DNA of 64,000 nucleotides from Elusimicrobiales bacterium (lineage in GTDB: Bacteria; Elusimicrobiota; Elusimicrobia; Elusimicrobiales; UBA9959). The translations under genes and the position numbers were made by a program. The DNA is taken from the NCBI GenBank assembly GCA_028713125.1, contig JAQTOU010000005.1:159835-223834 (forward strand), read 5' to 3'. The notes under the pieces were generated by a model that saw only the letters and a program-made list of their open reading frames with translations, was not told where the DNA came from and ran no database searches. This document shows, in pieces, positions 47,829 through 55,569 of the stretch. Each line of letters opens with the position of its first letter. The first letter of the stretch is position 1.

Positions 47829-48710
47829 GTGAAGATAATCTCCAGAACATTTCTCCCGCTTATTCTCCTGGCGTTCGCCGCTTCCGCAGCAAGTGCTGAA
47901 GAATTGACGGCGGGAGATCTTTTTCCCCCCTTCGACATCTCACAGGTTTCCGCCGATAAAGCCCAGGCCGTCCCCGCCGACGTTTACCAGGCCGTTCTCG
48001 CCGCGCTCAAAGGTTCGGACGTGCCGGAGAGCTACGCGAAAGCGGCTTTCGCGGACCCGCGCGTAAAGATCCATGAAGAGATAGTGACGGCGATGAACAA
48101 GCCGGCCGAGAGCCTGACCTACGAGCAATACAGGAAGCTCCTGCTGACCGAGAAAAGAATAGCCGGCGGGGCGCAGTTCTATACAGCTAACAAGGATATC
48201 CTGGCGTCCGTTAATCAGAAGTACGGCGTGGACGCTTTCCTACTTGCCGGGCTCGTCGGAGTGGAGAGCAACTATGGCGAGAACCGGGGCAAATATATCG
48301 TTTTCAACGCTTTGAACACCATCGCCGAAAGGATCCCCCGGCGCTCGGCCTGGGCGTCCAAAGAGATAGCGGAACTCTTGAAGCTTTCCTATGCCAGGAA
48401 GAAAGACCCGTTCGCCCTGCTCGGCTCCTATGCCGGCGCCTTCGGCCTGGGCCAGTTCATGCCTTCTTCCTACAACGCTTACGCGGCCGATTTCGACGGC
48501 GACGCCTACCCCGACCTCTTTATCTGGCCCGACGCCCTGGCCAGCATCTCCAACTACCTGGTCAAGCACGATTATTTCTCCTCCCCCGGCTTCGCCGAAA
48601 ACTCCGGCCCCTGGAAAGCCCTGTACGGCTACAACCACTCCGCCAACTACGTCAACGTCATCCTGGAACTCCGCCTGGAGATCCAAAAAAGAGTAACGGC
48701 TCCGAAGTAA
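47829..48710 (+). CDS. MltB-like lytic murein transglycosylase
   Basis: 293 residues. A signal peptide (FLPLILLAFAASAASA) precedes an SLT_2/MltB domain: YGVDAFLLAGLVGVESNYGE (catalytic Glu), GAFGLGQFMPSSYNAYAADF and YGYNHSANYVNVIL. It should cleave glycan strands of peptidoglycan in the periplasm, leaving 1,6-anhydro ends. The N-terminal region has no lipobox Cys, so it is soluble rather than outer-membrane anchored. The GTG start follows TACAAT by 6 nt with -35 TTGGAA 17 nt further up, and no ribosome-binding site, so it appears to be leaderless. Confidence 0.88.
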   Translation: MKIISRTFLPLILLAFAASAASAEELTAGDLFPPFDISQVSADKAQAVPADVYQAVLAALKGSDVPESYAKAAFADPRVKIHEEIVTAMNKPAESLTYEQYRKLLLTEKRIAGGAQFYTANKDILASVNQKYGVDAFLLAGLVGVESNYGENRGKYIVFNALNTIAERIPRRSAWASKEIAELLKLSYARKKDPFALLGSYAGAFGLGQFMPSSYNAYAADFDGDAYPDLFIWPDALASISNYLVKHDYFSSPGFAENSGPWKALYGYNHSANYVNVILELRLEIQKRVTAPK

Positions 48711-48745
48711 ATCTATAAATAGTTAATACTTGCTCGGGCGGCCTA

Positions 48746-48862
48746 CCGTGCGCGCCGGAACGCAAAACGCGTTCGGCCACACCGTGGCCTCACTCCGTGT
48801 TCGCCCGCCGGGCTATGCAACCGGCGGGCTCTCCGAGGGTTTTGCTAACCCGGCACGCACGG
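48746..48862 (-). repeat. structured multi-hairpin repeat, copy 2
   Basis: Reverse-orientation copy: 48755-48853 is identical to the reverse complement of 23985-24083. Its outer arms CCGTGCGCGCCGG (48746-48758) and CCGGCACGCACGG (48850-48862) pair with one mismatch but differ in sequence from the arms of copy 1. It occupies the gap between two convergent genes. Confidence 0.85.
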
Positions 48863-48924
48863 TCTCCGCCCAGTTTACTCGATTTGATGCAAACCGTTAC
48901 GGCTAATAAAGTGAGCGGAGGGGT

Positions 48925-49046
48925 GGCAAGGGTATGGGTTCGGAGCGACCTCTCGGAGGGCGAGGCTTGCATAAGCGCCGAACCCGAGAGAGGAGGCGCG
49001 GCCACGGTGTGGCCGACGCCGTGAGCGACGGGCCCATACCCTTGCC
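48925..49046 (+). repeat. structured multi-hairpin repeat, copy 3
   Basis: Outer arms GGCAAGGGTATGGG (48925-48938) and CCCATACCCTTGCC (49033-49046) are perfect inverted repeats, unlike the arms of copies 1 and 2. The core keeps the family motifs CTCGGAGGGC, TTGCATAA, GAACCCGAGAGAGG and GGCCACGGTGTGGCCGA. The remaining sequence of the 48711-49137 gap shows no gene. Confidence 0.8.
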
Positions 49047-49137
49047 AGGCCCCCGACTGGGCATCCCGCGGTTCCGTTATAAGTCGCAGCGTTATTTACC
49101 GATGAGGGCGCGGTCGGACTAGTTGATGGACTGGGGG

Positions 49138-50175
49138 TTACGTTTTGTTTTGGGTATAGCGCGGTTCGGAGACGCGCAGGTACCAGTAGACGAAGACACT
49201 GGCCAGGGCAGGGACGATATAGTAGAAAAGCCTGAAGATCAGGCTCGCCGCGAGGGCCTTCCCTACCGGGATGCCCATGCCGGAAAAAGCCGCGGTCATC
49301 GCGGCCTCCATCGCGCCAAGGCCGCCGGGCAGGATCGGGATTATCGTCATCAGCTGGCCCAAAGCGAAGCCTATGATAAGCGTGCTCGTGTGCATATGAG
49401 CGTCCACGGACCTGAAAGCGTAATGAAGGATGAGGATATTGCTTACCCAGTCCAGGCAGATATAGCCCAGGACCAGCGGCAGCTCGTACCTCCGCGCCTG
49501 TATCGTATGTATCCCGCCGGCCAGCTGGGTTTCGAACTGCAGAAAGGTCTCTTCGGGTATCGTTTTCTTCGAGAAGAAGTACATCAGGTGGTTCACCAGG
49601 TGGTAAAGCCGGCGGGCCCAGGCAGTCCTGAGTTCATGACTGAAGAAGAGCATGACCAGAACGAAAGCGAAAGTGAGAACGAAAAGGACGCCGGCGACGC
49701 CCTCGAAAACGTTTATCCCGTAGCTGCTGGAAAGGAGCATCTGCAGCAGCATACCTTCAAGTATTATCGCGGCCAGCACCAGGTAGATGAAGACGCTGAT
49801 GACCACCGAGGAGGTCACGCTTATCCCGTAGGGGACATTGCGCTTGCTCAGCAGATGCGCCCGGGTGGCGAAACCGCTCACCCCGGCCGAGGAGACGAAA
49901 TAGTTCACCGTGGTGGAGACGAAAACGATGCCCGAAGCCTCCCAGAAAGGCAGGCTGTGGCCGAGGATCTTGAGCACTTCCCAGAGGGCCAGGCCCATGA
50001 ACAGATAGCCGGCGAAGGAAAAGAAGAGGGAGCAGAGCAGGTAGAAAGGTTTGGCGGTCTTTACGGCGGCCAGCAGCGCTTCCAGATTGGGATAGACCAA
50101 AACGGCGAGTATCCCGAGCGAGAGCGCTATCGGCGCGTAAATAAAAAGTTGTTTTTTAAGGCTTTGTTTCGACAT
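49138..50175 (-). CDS. LPG synthase transmembrane-type flippase-like protein
   Basis: 345 residues and about eight membrane helices, matching the lysylphosphatidylglycerol synthase transmembrane domain family (UPF0104/YbhN-like). Family-like segments are VSTTVNYFVSSAGVSGFATR and the Gly-rich MTIIPILPGGLGAMEAAMTA. Without the soluble aminoacyl-transfer domain of MprF it is probably a lipid flippase or transporter; substrate unknown. It lies 40 nt after the PilZ gene and is likely co-transcribed, so cyclic di-GMP may affect it. Confidence 0.85.
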   Translation of the reverse strand: MSKQSLKKQLFIYAPIALSLGILAVLVYPNLEALLAAVKTAKPFYLLCSLFFSFAGYLFMGLALWEVLKILGHSLPFWEASGIVFVSTTVNYFVSSAGVSGFATRAHLLSKRNVPYGISVTSSVVISVFIYLVLAAIILEGMLLQMLLSSSYGINVFEGVAGVLFVLTFAFVLVMLFFSHELRTAWARRLYHLVNHLMYFFSKKTIPEETFLQFETQLAGGIHTIQARRYELPLVLGYICLDWVSNILILHYAFRSVDAHMHTSTLIIGFALGQLMTIIPILPGGLGAMEAAMTAAFSGMGIPVGKALAASLIFRLFYYIVPALASVFVYWYLRVSEPRYTQNKT

Positions 50176-50215
50176 AGGATCCGCAGCCGGCCAGCCTCTG
50201 CCCGGCGGGGCCGGT

Positions 50216-50536
50216 TTACTGCCAGGTGTCTTTGAGTTCCCCGGTGGGGTGGACCCTTTTAACGCCGTTAAATTTTACGGCGTAGTGGGTGGTGTTCTTT
50301 TCTTTGCGGGTCCTGACCACCTGCGCTTCCACCTCGAGCACGCCCTTGCTCAGCAGCCTGAGGCGGGCGCGGAACTTTGCCGGCAGCACTACCGGCTCGG
50401 CGATAGAAAAAGAAGCGCCAAGGTCGGAAAAATCGGTCAGCCTGCCGGAGGAGAAGAATTTTCCCTTCTCGTCGAAGAGCTCTATGACCGAATCGTGGTT
50501 GTTCCTTTCAGCCTGTCTTTTATCTTTTCCTTCCAT
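50216..50536 (-). CDS. PilZ-domain c-di-GMP receptor
   Basis: 106 residues, a stand-alone PilZ domain. Both ligand-binding motifs are present: R-Q-A-E-R (RxxxR, residues 7-11) and DFSDLG (D/NxSxxG), about 25 residues apart. It should bind cyclic di-GMP and act on a partner, possibly the membrane protein encoded downstream. Together with two HD-GYP proteins in the window it indicates an active c-di-GMP circuit. TTGACT-17-TAGAAT with only 6 nt to the ATG marks a strong leaderless promoter. Confidence 0.9.
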   Translation of the reverse strand: MEGKDKRQAERNNHDSVIELFDEKGKFFSSGRLTDFSDLGASFSIAEPVVLPAKFRARLRLLSKGVLEVEAQVVRTRKEKNTTHYAVKFNGVKRVHPTGELKDTWQ

Positions 50537-50542
50537 AGCTAG

Positions 50543-50571
50543 ATTCTAGGATATGCCGCCCGCCGAGTCAA
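50543..50571 (-). promoter_or_regulatory. leaderless promoter of the PilZ gene
   Basis: On the minus strand TTGACT (50571-50566), a 17-nt spacer and TAGAAT (50548-50543) lie 6 nt before the ATG. The -10 region CATATCCTAGAATCTAG matches that of the gene at 47722 exactly. Confidence 0.75.
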
Positions 50572-50593
50572 AAGAGCTCCGGCTTTTATTACG

Positions 50594-50599
50594 TATAAT
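50594..50599 (+). promoter_or_regulatory. -10 box of the YgbA-like gene, leaderless
   Basis: TATAAT at 50594-50599 is followed after 6 nt by the GTG start. It lies on the opposite strand, next to the PilZ promoter, so the 70-bp gap holds two divergent promoters. Confidence 0.55.
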
Positions 50600-50605
50600 A
50601 CTTGA

Positions 50606-50899
50606 GTGGAAAAAGACCTTGAGGCGGAATTACGCACCATAGAGCTGATGCTGGCTATTTACTGCCGCGGAAAGCACGGCGGGAAAACCCTTTGCGCCGG
50701 CTGCGCGGAACTCCTCGCCTACGCGGAGGTCCGGCTCGCGAAATGCCCCCATCACCCCAAGCCTGCCTGCAAGAACTGCCCCACGCACTGCTATCTCCCG
50801 GCGAAGCGCGAGCTCATGCGGGAAGTCATGAAATACGCCGGCCCCCGCATGCCGCTGCGCCACCCGCTCCTGACCCTGAAGCATTATTTTAAAAAATAA
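50606..50899 (+). CDS. YgbA-like nitrous-oxide-stimulated promoter family protein
   Basis: 97 residues. The Cys-rich pattern of this small family is clear: LCAGCAELLAYAEVRLAKCP, then KPACKNCPTHCYLP and EVMKYAGPRMPLRHPLLTLK. The Cys could bind iron-sulfur or zinc. In enterobacteria ygbA responds to NsrR and nitric oxide, but the molecular role is not settled. It has a GTG start 6 nt after TATAAT. It is not linked to denitrification genes here. Confidence 0.87.
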   Translation: MEKDLEAELRTIELMLAIYCRGKHGGKTLCAGCAELLAYAEVRLAKCPHHPKPACKNCPTHCYLPAKRELMREVMKYAGPRMPLRHPLLTLKHYFKK

Positions 50900-50979
50900 G
50901 CCTTTATTCCCCTGTCCTCCCCGGTTCGGCGGCCGGAAAAGGGCGCGGCCACCCGGCCGCGCCTCTCTTTCCGGTTCTT

Positions 50980-51537
50980 TTAATGCTTCCCCGCGCCTTC
51001 GGGGCGCCCGCCTTTTTCGGGCCGGTTCATTTTTTCCGGTTTTTCAGGGCGCTCGGGCTTTCCAGCTCTCTCGCCTTTTTCAGCTTTCTTCATCTTGTCG
51101 GCTTTACCCTGTTTACTGACTTCGGCCGATATTTTCCTTACCCTGCTTGTCACGGGGCCCAACTTCAGGCCAAGGTCTCTGGAGATCCTGCCCCAGCCCA
51201 TTACCGGCGGCCCCTGCCTGAGCGCGGTTATTTTCTGCACATTAGCCTCCGTGATACCGCCCGGGAGCTGCTGCGCAAGGCCCAGGGCTATGGAGATCTC
51301 TCCATAGCCCATGTTCTTGCCGCGCAGCCCCTGCACCATGGCGTCGTCCACCCCGAAGTCGGATTTTATCTTCTGCTGGAACGACTCCTGGCAGGCCGGC
51401 ATGCCGGCTTCCTTGTCCATTTCCACGACCGCGGTATCCAGTTTCTTCTCGTCCGAAGACTTCTCCTCGGCCAGGACCTGCATCCCGGCGCACAACAGAA
51501 GGCCGGAGAACAGCATCGCTATCTCTTTATTTTTCAT
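50980..51537 (-). CDS. secreted protein with charged repetitive tail, unknown
   Basis: 185 residues. It has a signal peptide (AMLFSGLLLCAGMQVLAEE), a helical middle with a short internal repeat of the type GYGEISIALGLAQQ and GWGRISRDLGLKLG (two similar 'G-x-I-x-x-x-L-G-L' units), and a Lys/Glu/Pro tail of short KPERPEKPEK-like repeats. I do not recognise it. An AGGGGGGAGG sequence precedes the ATG. It lies 21 nt after a predicted outer-membrane barrel gene on the same strand and may associate with it. Confidence 0.72.
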   Translation of the reverse strand: MKNKEIAMLFSGLLLCAGMQVLAEEKSSDEKKLDTAVVEMDKEAGMPACQESFQQKIKSDFGVDDAMVQGLRGKNMGYGEISIALGLAQQLPGGITEANVQKITALRQGPPVMGWGRISRDLGLKLGPVTSRVRKISAEVSKQGKADKMKKAEKGERAGKPERPEKPEKMNRPEKGGRPEGAGKH

Positions 51538-51558
51538 ACCCTCCCCCCTTTTTTATAT

Positions 51559-52356
51559 TTACTGAAATTTATGGCTCAAACCGAAGCTCAGACCCGTCTC
51601 CGGGCTGCCGTCGGAAAGCCCCAAAAGCAGGCCGCAGAAATAATGGTTCCCGTCCGCGGCCCGGTAGTCCAGCGTGCCGCTGAGCTCCCTCGGGTCGGCG
51701 TTCCCGTCCAGCAGAGCGCTGCGCGTAGCGTAAAGCGCGGTAAGCCAGAGGTCCTCCCGCAGCCGGCGGGAAAAGCCCGCGTCGAAAGAGAGCTGGTTGT
51801 TAAAGTCGATCCCGGAGGGATCTCCGATTATGGTGTAATACCCGTCGGCCAGCACCGTCCAGCCGGGCGACACTTTTTTCGCGAACTCCACCCCGACCCC
51901 CTCGTCCAGCTCGCCGGTACCGAGCCCTTTGTTCTTGTTCGCGGTCGGCAGCTTCAGCGTTCCCGCCAGCGAGAGGTCGCAGGAGCGCGGCCCCTCGTTC
52001 TGCACGATATAAGTTCCCCGCACCAGGATGTCCCCGGGGCCGGACTCGGAGGAGGTCAGGGCGCCGCCGCTCCCCCTGGCCGCGCGCATAGGGCTGCCCC
52101 CGACGCGTGTCACCTGCCCCGTCGAGCTCTGGCGCAGGTAAGGCACGGTCACGGCGATGTCTCCCTCCCTGTAATAGCGTTTCAGGGTGAAGGGGATATA
52201 GACGGAATCGACCCGGTCGCCGCCGCCGTACTTGCCCGTGTCGAAATTGAAAGAGGAGCTGAATTTCCAGTCCTCGCCGCGCGCAGCCGGCGCCAGCAGG
52301 GCGGCGCAGAACGCCGCGCAAAAAACGCTCTTCACGAAGCAGGAATGCTTTCTCAT
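51559..52356 (-). CDS. predicted outer-membrane beta-barrel (transporter-like)
   Basis: 265 residues. A signal peptide (FCAAFCAALLAPAARG) is followed by alternating strands in the style of the 'MetA-pathway of phenol degradation' outer-membrane family: VYIPFTLKRYYREGDIAVTV, VRGTYIVQNEGPRSCDLSLA, WTVLADGYYTIIGDPSGID and a terminal aromatic strand (GLSFGLSHKFQ). A C-terminal hydrophobic residue pattern fits a barrel inserted by BAM. Substrate unknown. It is the first gene of a two-gene unit with the secreted protein at 50980. Confidence 0.72.
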   Translation of the reverse strand: MRKHSCFVKSVFCAAFCAALLAPAARGEDWKFSSSFNFDTGKYGGGDRVDSVYIPFTLKRYYREGDIAVTVPYLRQSSTGQVTRVGGSPMRAARGSGGALTSSESGPGDILVRGTYIVQNEGPRSCDLSLAGTLKLPTANKNKGLGTGELDEGVGVEFAKKVSPGWTVLADGYYTIIGDPSGIDFNNQLSFDAGFSRRLREDLWLTALYATRSALLDGNADPRELSGTLDYRAADGNHYFCGLLLGLSDGSPETGLSFGLSHKFQ

Positions 52357-52467
52357 AATTCCCCCCGGCCGGCGGCTTATATTTTAACGTGGCTGCGTGC
52401 TTTCAGAGGATGAAAGCGCCCCTTTAAGCACAAGTTAAATAACTTTAAGCTCCAGGTCAACCCCCTA

Positions 52468-52496
52468 TTTACCTTCACCGCCATTAATAATATTAT
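52468..52496 (+). promoter_or_regulatory. promoter of the NCS2 permease gene
   Basis: TTTACC (52468-52473), a 17-nt spacer and TATTAT (52491-52496) lie 18 nt before the ATG, which has AAAGG upstream. Confidence 0.6.
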
Positions 52497-52513
52497 TATC
52501 TTAAAGGTTGACC

Positions 52514-53806
52514 ATGCATAAAATATATTATCCTGAAGACAAGCTTCCGCTTTCGCGGCTGGTGCCCATGGGGATGCAGCACGTGGTGGCCATGTTCGGG
52601 GCGACGGTGCTGGCCCCGATTTTGATGGGTTTCAATCCCCAGACGGCCATTTTCTTTTCCGGAGCGGGCACGCTGCTCTTTATCGCCATCACGCGCGCCA
52701 AGGTTCCGAGCTACCTGGGCTCTTCCTTCGCTTTTATAGGGCCGGTGCTCGCCGTGACCGGCGGCCTGTCCGAAAAGATCCCCTATGCGCTGTCGGGGAT
52801 CGCCGGCGCGGCCGTCCTTTACGCCCTGGCCGGCGCGGCCACCGTGAAATACGGCTCGAAGTGGATAGACCGCCTGATGCCGCCGGTGGTGACGGGCGCC
52901 GTCGTGGCCCTGATCGGCCTGAACCTTTCCTCCTCGGCCGTCTCGAATTTCCTCAACGAGGACTTCCGCCTGGCCACGAACGACGACGCGCGCAGGCTGC
53001 TGGTGGCCGGCGCCACTTTCGTGACCGCGGCCTCGGTTTCGATCTACATGAAGGGCTTCCTGCGCCTGCTGCCGATACTTACAGGCGTGGTCGTAGGGTA
53101 CGCCCTGTCTTTTTTCCTCGGCATAATAGACCTGGCCAGCCTGGCCGCTATAAGGAGCGCTCCCTGGATAGGCCTCCCGCCTTTTATAGCCCCGGCCTTC
53201 AGCCTTGAAGCCGTTTTAGTGATAGCGCCGGTCTTCGTGGTGCTGGTGGCGGAAAACAAAGGCCATATAGAGGCCATCTCCGGCTATATGAAGCGCGACC
53301 TAAACCCGCATCTCGGGCGCGCCTACCTCGGGGACGCCGCGGCCACTTTCGTTTCCGCCATGGGCGGGGGCACGCCGCAGACCACCTACGCCGAGAACAT
53401 GGGCGTGATGGCTATCACGCGCGTTTTCAGTATCTACAACTTTATAGCGGCGGCCTGCATCGCTCTGCTTCTCGGGCTCTGTCCCAAGTTCGGCGCGGTC
53501 ATCCAGTCCGTGCCAGCCCCGGTGCTGGGCGGTGTCACCGTCATCCTTTACGGGCTTATCGCTATAATGGGGATAAAGATCTGGATGGACGCGAAAGTGG
53601 ACTTCTGCCTGCATAAGAACCTGATCATCGCTGGCTCCTCCATAATAATTTCCACCGGCCTCGGCGTGAAAGGCTTTACGGCCGGCGGCGTGAACATCGC
53701 CGGCATAGCTTTCGGAACCGTGCTCGCGGTGATGATGAACCTGGTGCTTTCTTTCGGCGGGGAACCGGCCGAAGCGGAGAACCAGGACCACAGGGAATAC
53801 CCCTGA
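52514..53806 (+). CDS. NCS2-family uracil/xanthine permease
   Basis: 430 residues, about 14 hydrophobic segments. The NAT signature is present as GGTPQTTYAENMGVMAITRV, and the N-terminal MGMQHVVAMFGATVLAPILM is typical of UraA-type carriers. Uracil is the most likely substrate, by similarity to UraA/PyrP; xanthine or uric acid cannot be ruled out. It would import nucleobases by proton symport. The ATG at 52514 is used rather than the TTG at 52508, because AAAGG is well spaced from it. Confidence 0.9.
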   Translation: MHKIYYPEDKLPLSRLVPMGMQHVVAMFGATVLAPILMGFNPQTAIFFSGAGTLLFIAITRAKVPSYLGSSFAFIGPVLAVTGGLSEKIPYALSGIAGAAVLYALAGAATVKYGSKWIDRLMPPVVTGAVVALIGLNLSSSAVSNFLNEDFRLATNDDARRLLVAGATFVTAASVSIYMKGFLRLLPILTGVVVGYALSFFLGIIDLASLAAIRSAPWIGLPPFIAPAFSLEAVLVIAPVFVVLVAENKGHIEAISGYMKRDLNPHLGRAYLGDAAATFVSAMGGGTPQTTYAENMGVMAITRVFSIYNFIAAACIALLLGLCPKFGAVIQSVPAPVLGGVTVILYGLIAIMGIKIWMDAKVDFCLHKNLIIAGSSIIISTGLGVKGFTAGGVNIAGIAFGTVLAVMMNLVLSFGGEPAEAENQDHREYP

Positions 53807-53834
53807 GGCCAATTCCGTACGGGAAATATTTTTT

Positions 53835-54551
53835 ATGCGCTATTTATTTATTGCCGCTCTGCTCTTCGCCGGCGGGCCCGCTTTTTCCCAGCAGAAGACG
53901 GTGCGCTTCAATACCCCCGACGGGTGCCGGCTGGAGGCTTTTTACCTGGCGCCATCTTCGGGCTCGTATGTTTTTATAAACGCGCACGGGCTGGGCTCGG
54001 ACAAGAACGAATGGGGTCTCTTCCAGGAAAAGCTTAAAAGCGCGGGCTACGGCTACCTCTCCCTGGACCTGCGCGGCCACGGGAAAAGCAGGACCTGCAA
54101 AGGCAAAGAAATTAAATACATGTTCTTCTCGGAAGAGGACTGGAACAAAGTCTCCCTCGACATCGAGGCAGCGGCGGCCTGGCTTAAAAAGCGGGGGCTG
54201 TCCCAGGAAAAGATGGTCTACTGCGGCGCGAGCGTCGGCGCCAACCTCGCCCTTAAAGCGGCCGCCACCGGGGCGATTAAGCCGGCGGCGGTGGTCCTTC
54301 TTTCGCCGGGGATAGAATACGCGGGGGTAAAGACGGAAAGCTATTTTTCGGCGCCCAGGGATTTCCAGATACTCAGCGTGGCGGCGCGCAACGACGTATA
54401 CGCCTGGGAAAGCGTGCTGAAGCTTAACCGGGCGGCCATGGAGAGGGGCCTGTCGGCCTACTCGCTCGAAGCCGCCACCGGGCACGGCGTGAACATGTTA
54501 AAGACTCCTTCGATAATCCCGGCGATCTTTAACTGGCTGGGGGACAAATAA
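53835..54551 (+). CDS. exported alpha/beta hydrolase
   Basis: 238 residues. A signal peptide (MRYLFIAALLFAGGPAFSQ) is followed by an alpha/beta hydrolase: NAHGLGSDKNEWG (oxyanion region), LSLDLRGHGKSRTC, nucleophile in CGASVGANLALKAA and His in ATGHGVNML; the acid is probably the Asp of VAARNDVY. Substrate unknown. It starts 28 nt after the permease gene and could be in its operon, but a functional link is not apparent. The next ORF follows without a gap. Confidence 0.8.
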   Translation: MRYLFIAALLFAGGPAFSQQKTVRFNTPDGCRLEAFYLAPSSGSYVFINAHGLGSDKNEWGLFQEKLKSAGYGYLSLDLRGHGKSRTCKGKEIKYMFFSEEDWNKVSLDIEAAAAWLKKRGLSQEKMVYCGASVGANLALKAAATGAIKPAAVVLLSPGIEYAGVKTESYFSAPRDFQILSVAARNDVYAWESVLKLNRAAMERGLSAYSLEAATGHGVNMLKTPSIIPAIFNWLGDK

Positions 54552-54788
54552 ATGCCCTGGAAAAGAAAGAAGCCCGGTTTCAGGGTCCGGCGCTCGCTCT
54601 TTATAGCTTTGGCCGCCGCCGTCTTCGGCGGGGTACTAGCCTGCCTGCTGGGCACGCAGCTGCAGCAGCGAAGTTCGGCCCTGACCGCAAAATATTCATC
54701 CTACATGGCCATAAGGTCCCTGCTCGGCAGCCGTTCCCCCGCGGAAATAAAAGCGGCGATGGAGCGGCGCGGGATCAAAGCTCCTTAG
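54552..54788 (+). CDS. small one-TM membrane protein
   Basis: 78 residues. The basic N-terminus (MPWKRKKPGFRVRRS) and a single helix (LFIALAAAVFGGVLACLLG) indicate an inner-membrane anchor with a short external part. It begins on the base after the hydrolase stop and overlaps the convergent tatD end by 14 nt. No family recognised. Confidence 0.6.
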   Translation: MPWKRKKPGFRVRRSLFIALAAAVFGGVLACLLGTQLQQRSSALTAKYSSYMAIRSLLGSRSPAEIKAAMERRGIKAP

Positions 54789-55566
54789 GCCGGCGTCCCT
54801 CCGGGGCGCTTAAGTCACCTATAAATTTATTGCCGTTGGCCCAGGCAAGCGCGGAGAGATCCTCCGCCGGCCTGCCCAATATCGCCGCGGCGGCCGAGAG
54901 CACTTCCGCGATGCCCGCCGGCCCCGCGCGCCAGCCGGGGGCGTCGGCGTCCGGAGCTTCGGTCTCGAAAAGCAGCCTCTCCGCCGGCACGGCAAGGAGC
55001 GCGCGCCTGAGCTTCTCCCTCTTCTTGTCCATTATCGCCCCGCTGAAAGAAAAATAAGCGCCGAGCGCGGCGAATTCGGCCGCCATCTCCGGCGGGCCCC
55101 CGTAGGAGTGGAACATAAAGACGCCCGGCGCCTCCTCCTTTATTATCTCCCGCATCCTCCCCCACGCTTTTACGCAGTGCAGGCAGGCGGGGCGGCCGAG
55201 CTTCTTGGCCAGGCGCAGCTGGGCGGTGAAGACGCCCTCCTGGCGCGCGAGGTCGGTGGCGTTCCCCCCGCCGTCCAGGCCTATCTCCCCGACGCAGGAA
55301 GGAACGCGCAGCAGGAAACTCTCGAGCCCCTCGAGCCAGCCGGGGGCGCCTTCCTTGATGAACCAGGGGTGCAGGCCGAAACAGGGGATCACGCCTTTAT
55401 TCTCCGCCGCCAGGGCAAGCACGGCTTCCCAGTCACCGGGACTGGTGCCGTTACAAAGCATTAATTCTACGCCTGCCTCCGCGGCAAGGCGCAGGGCCTC
55501 GGTCAATTTAGCCTTATCCGGGTAATCCTGCAGGTGGTTATGGGCGTCGAAAAGCGGGCCCTTCAT
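54775..55566 (-). CDS. TatD-family metal-dependent hydrolase
   Basis: 263 residues. TIM-barrel metallo-hydrolase with FDAHNHLQDY (HxH), GEIGLDGGGN, LHCVKAWG, FMFHSYGG and LLFETEAPDADA, the residues that bind two metals in TatD DNases. It would act as a 3'-5' exonuclease or other phosphoesterase in the cytosol. It lies 3 nt after the hemolysin III gene's stop on the same strand, so the pair is co-transcribed. The C-terminus overlaps the small membrane protein gene. Confidence 0.9.
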   Translation of the reverse strand: MKGPLFDAHNHLQDYPDKAKLTEALRLAAEAGVELMLCNGTSPGDWEAVLALAAENKGVIPCFGLHPWFIKEGAPGWLEGLESFLLRVPSCVGEIGLDGGGNATDLARQEGVFTAQLRLAKKLGRPACLHCVKAWGRMREIIKEEAPGVFMFHSYGGPPEMAAEFAALGAYFSFSGAIMDKKREKLRRALLAVPAERLLFETEAPDADAPGWRAGPAGIAEVLSAAAAILGRPAEDLSALAWANGNKFIGDLSAPEGRRPKEL

Positions 55567-55569
55567 ATT

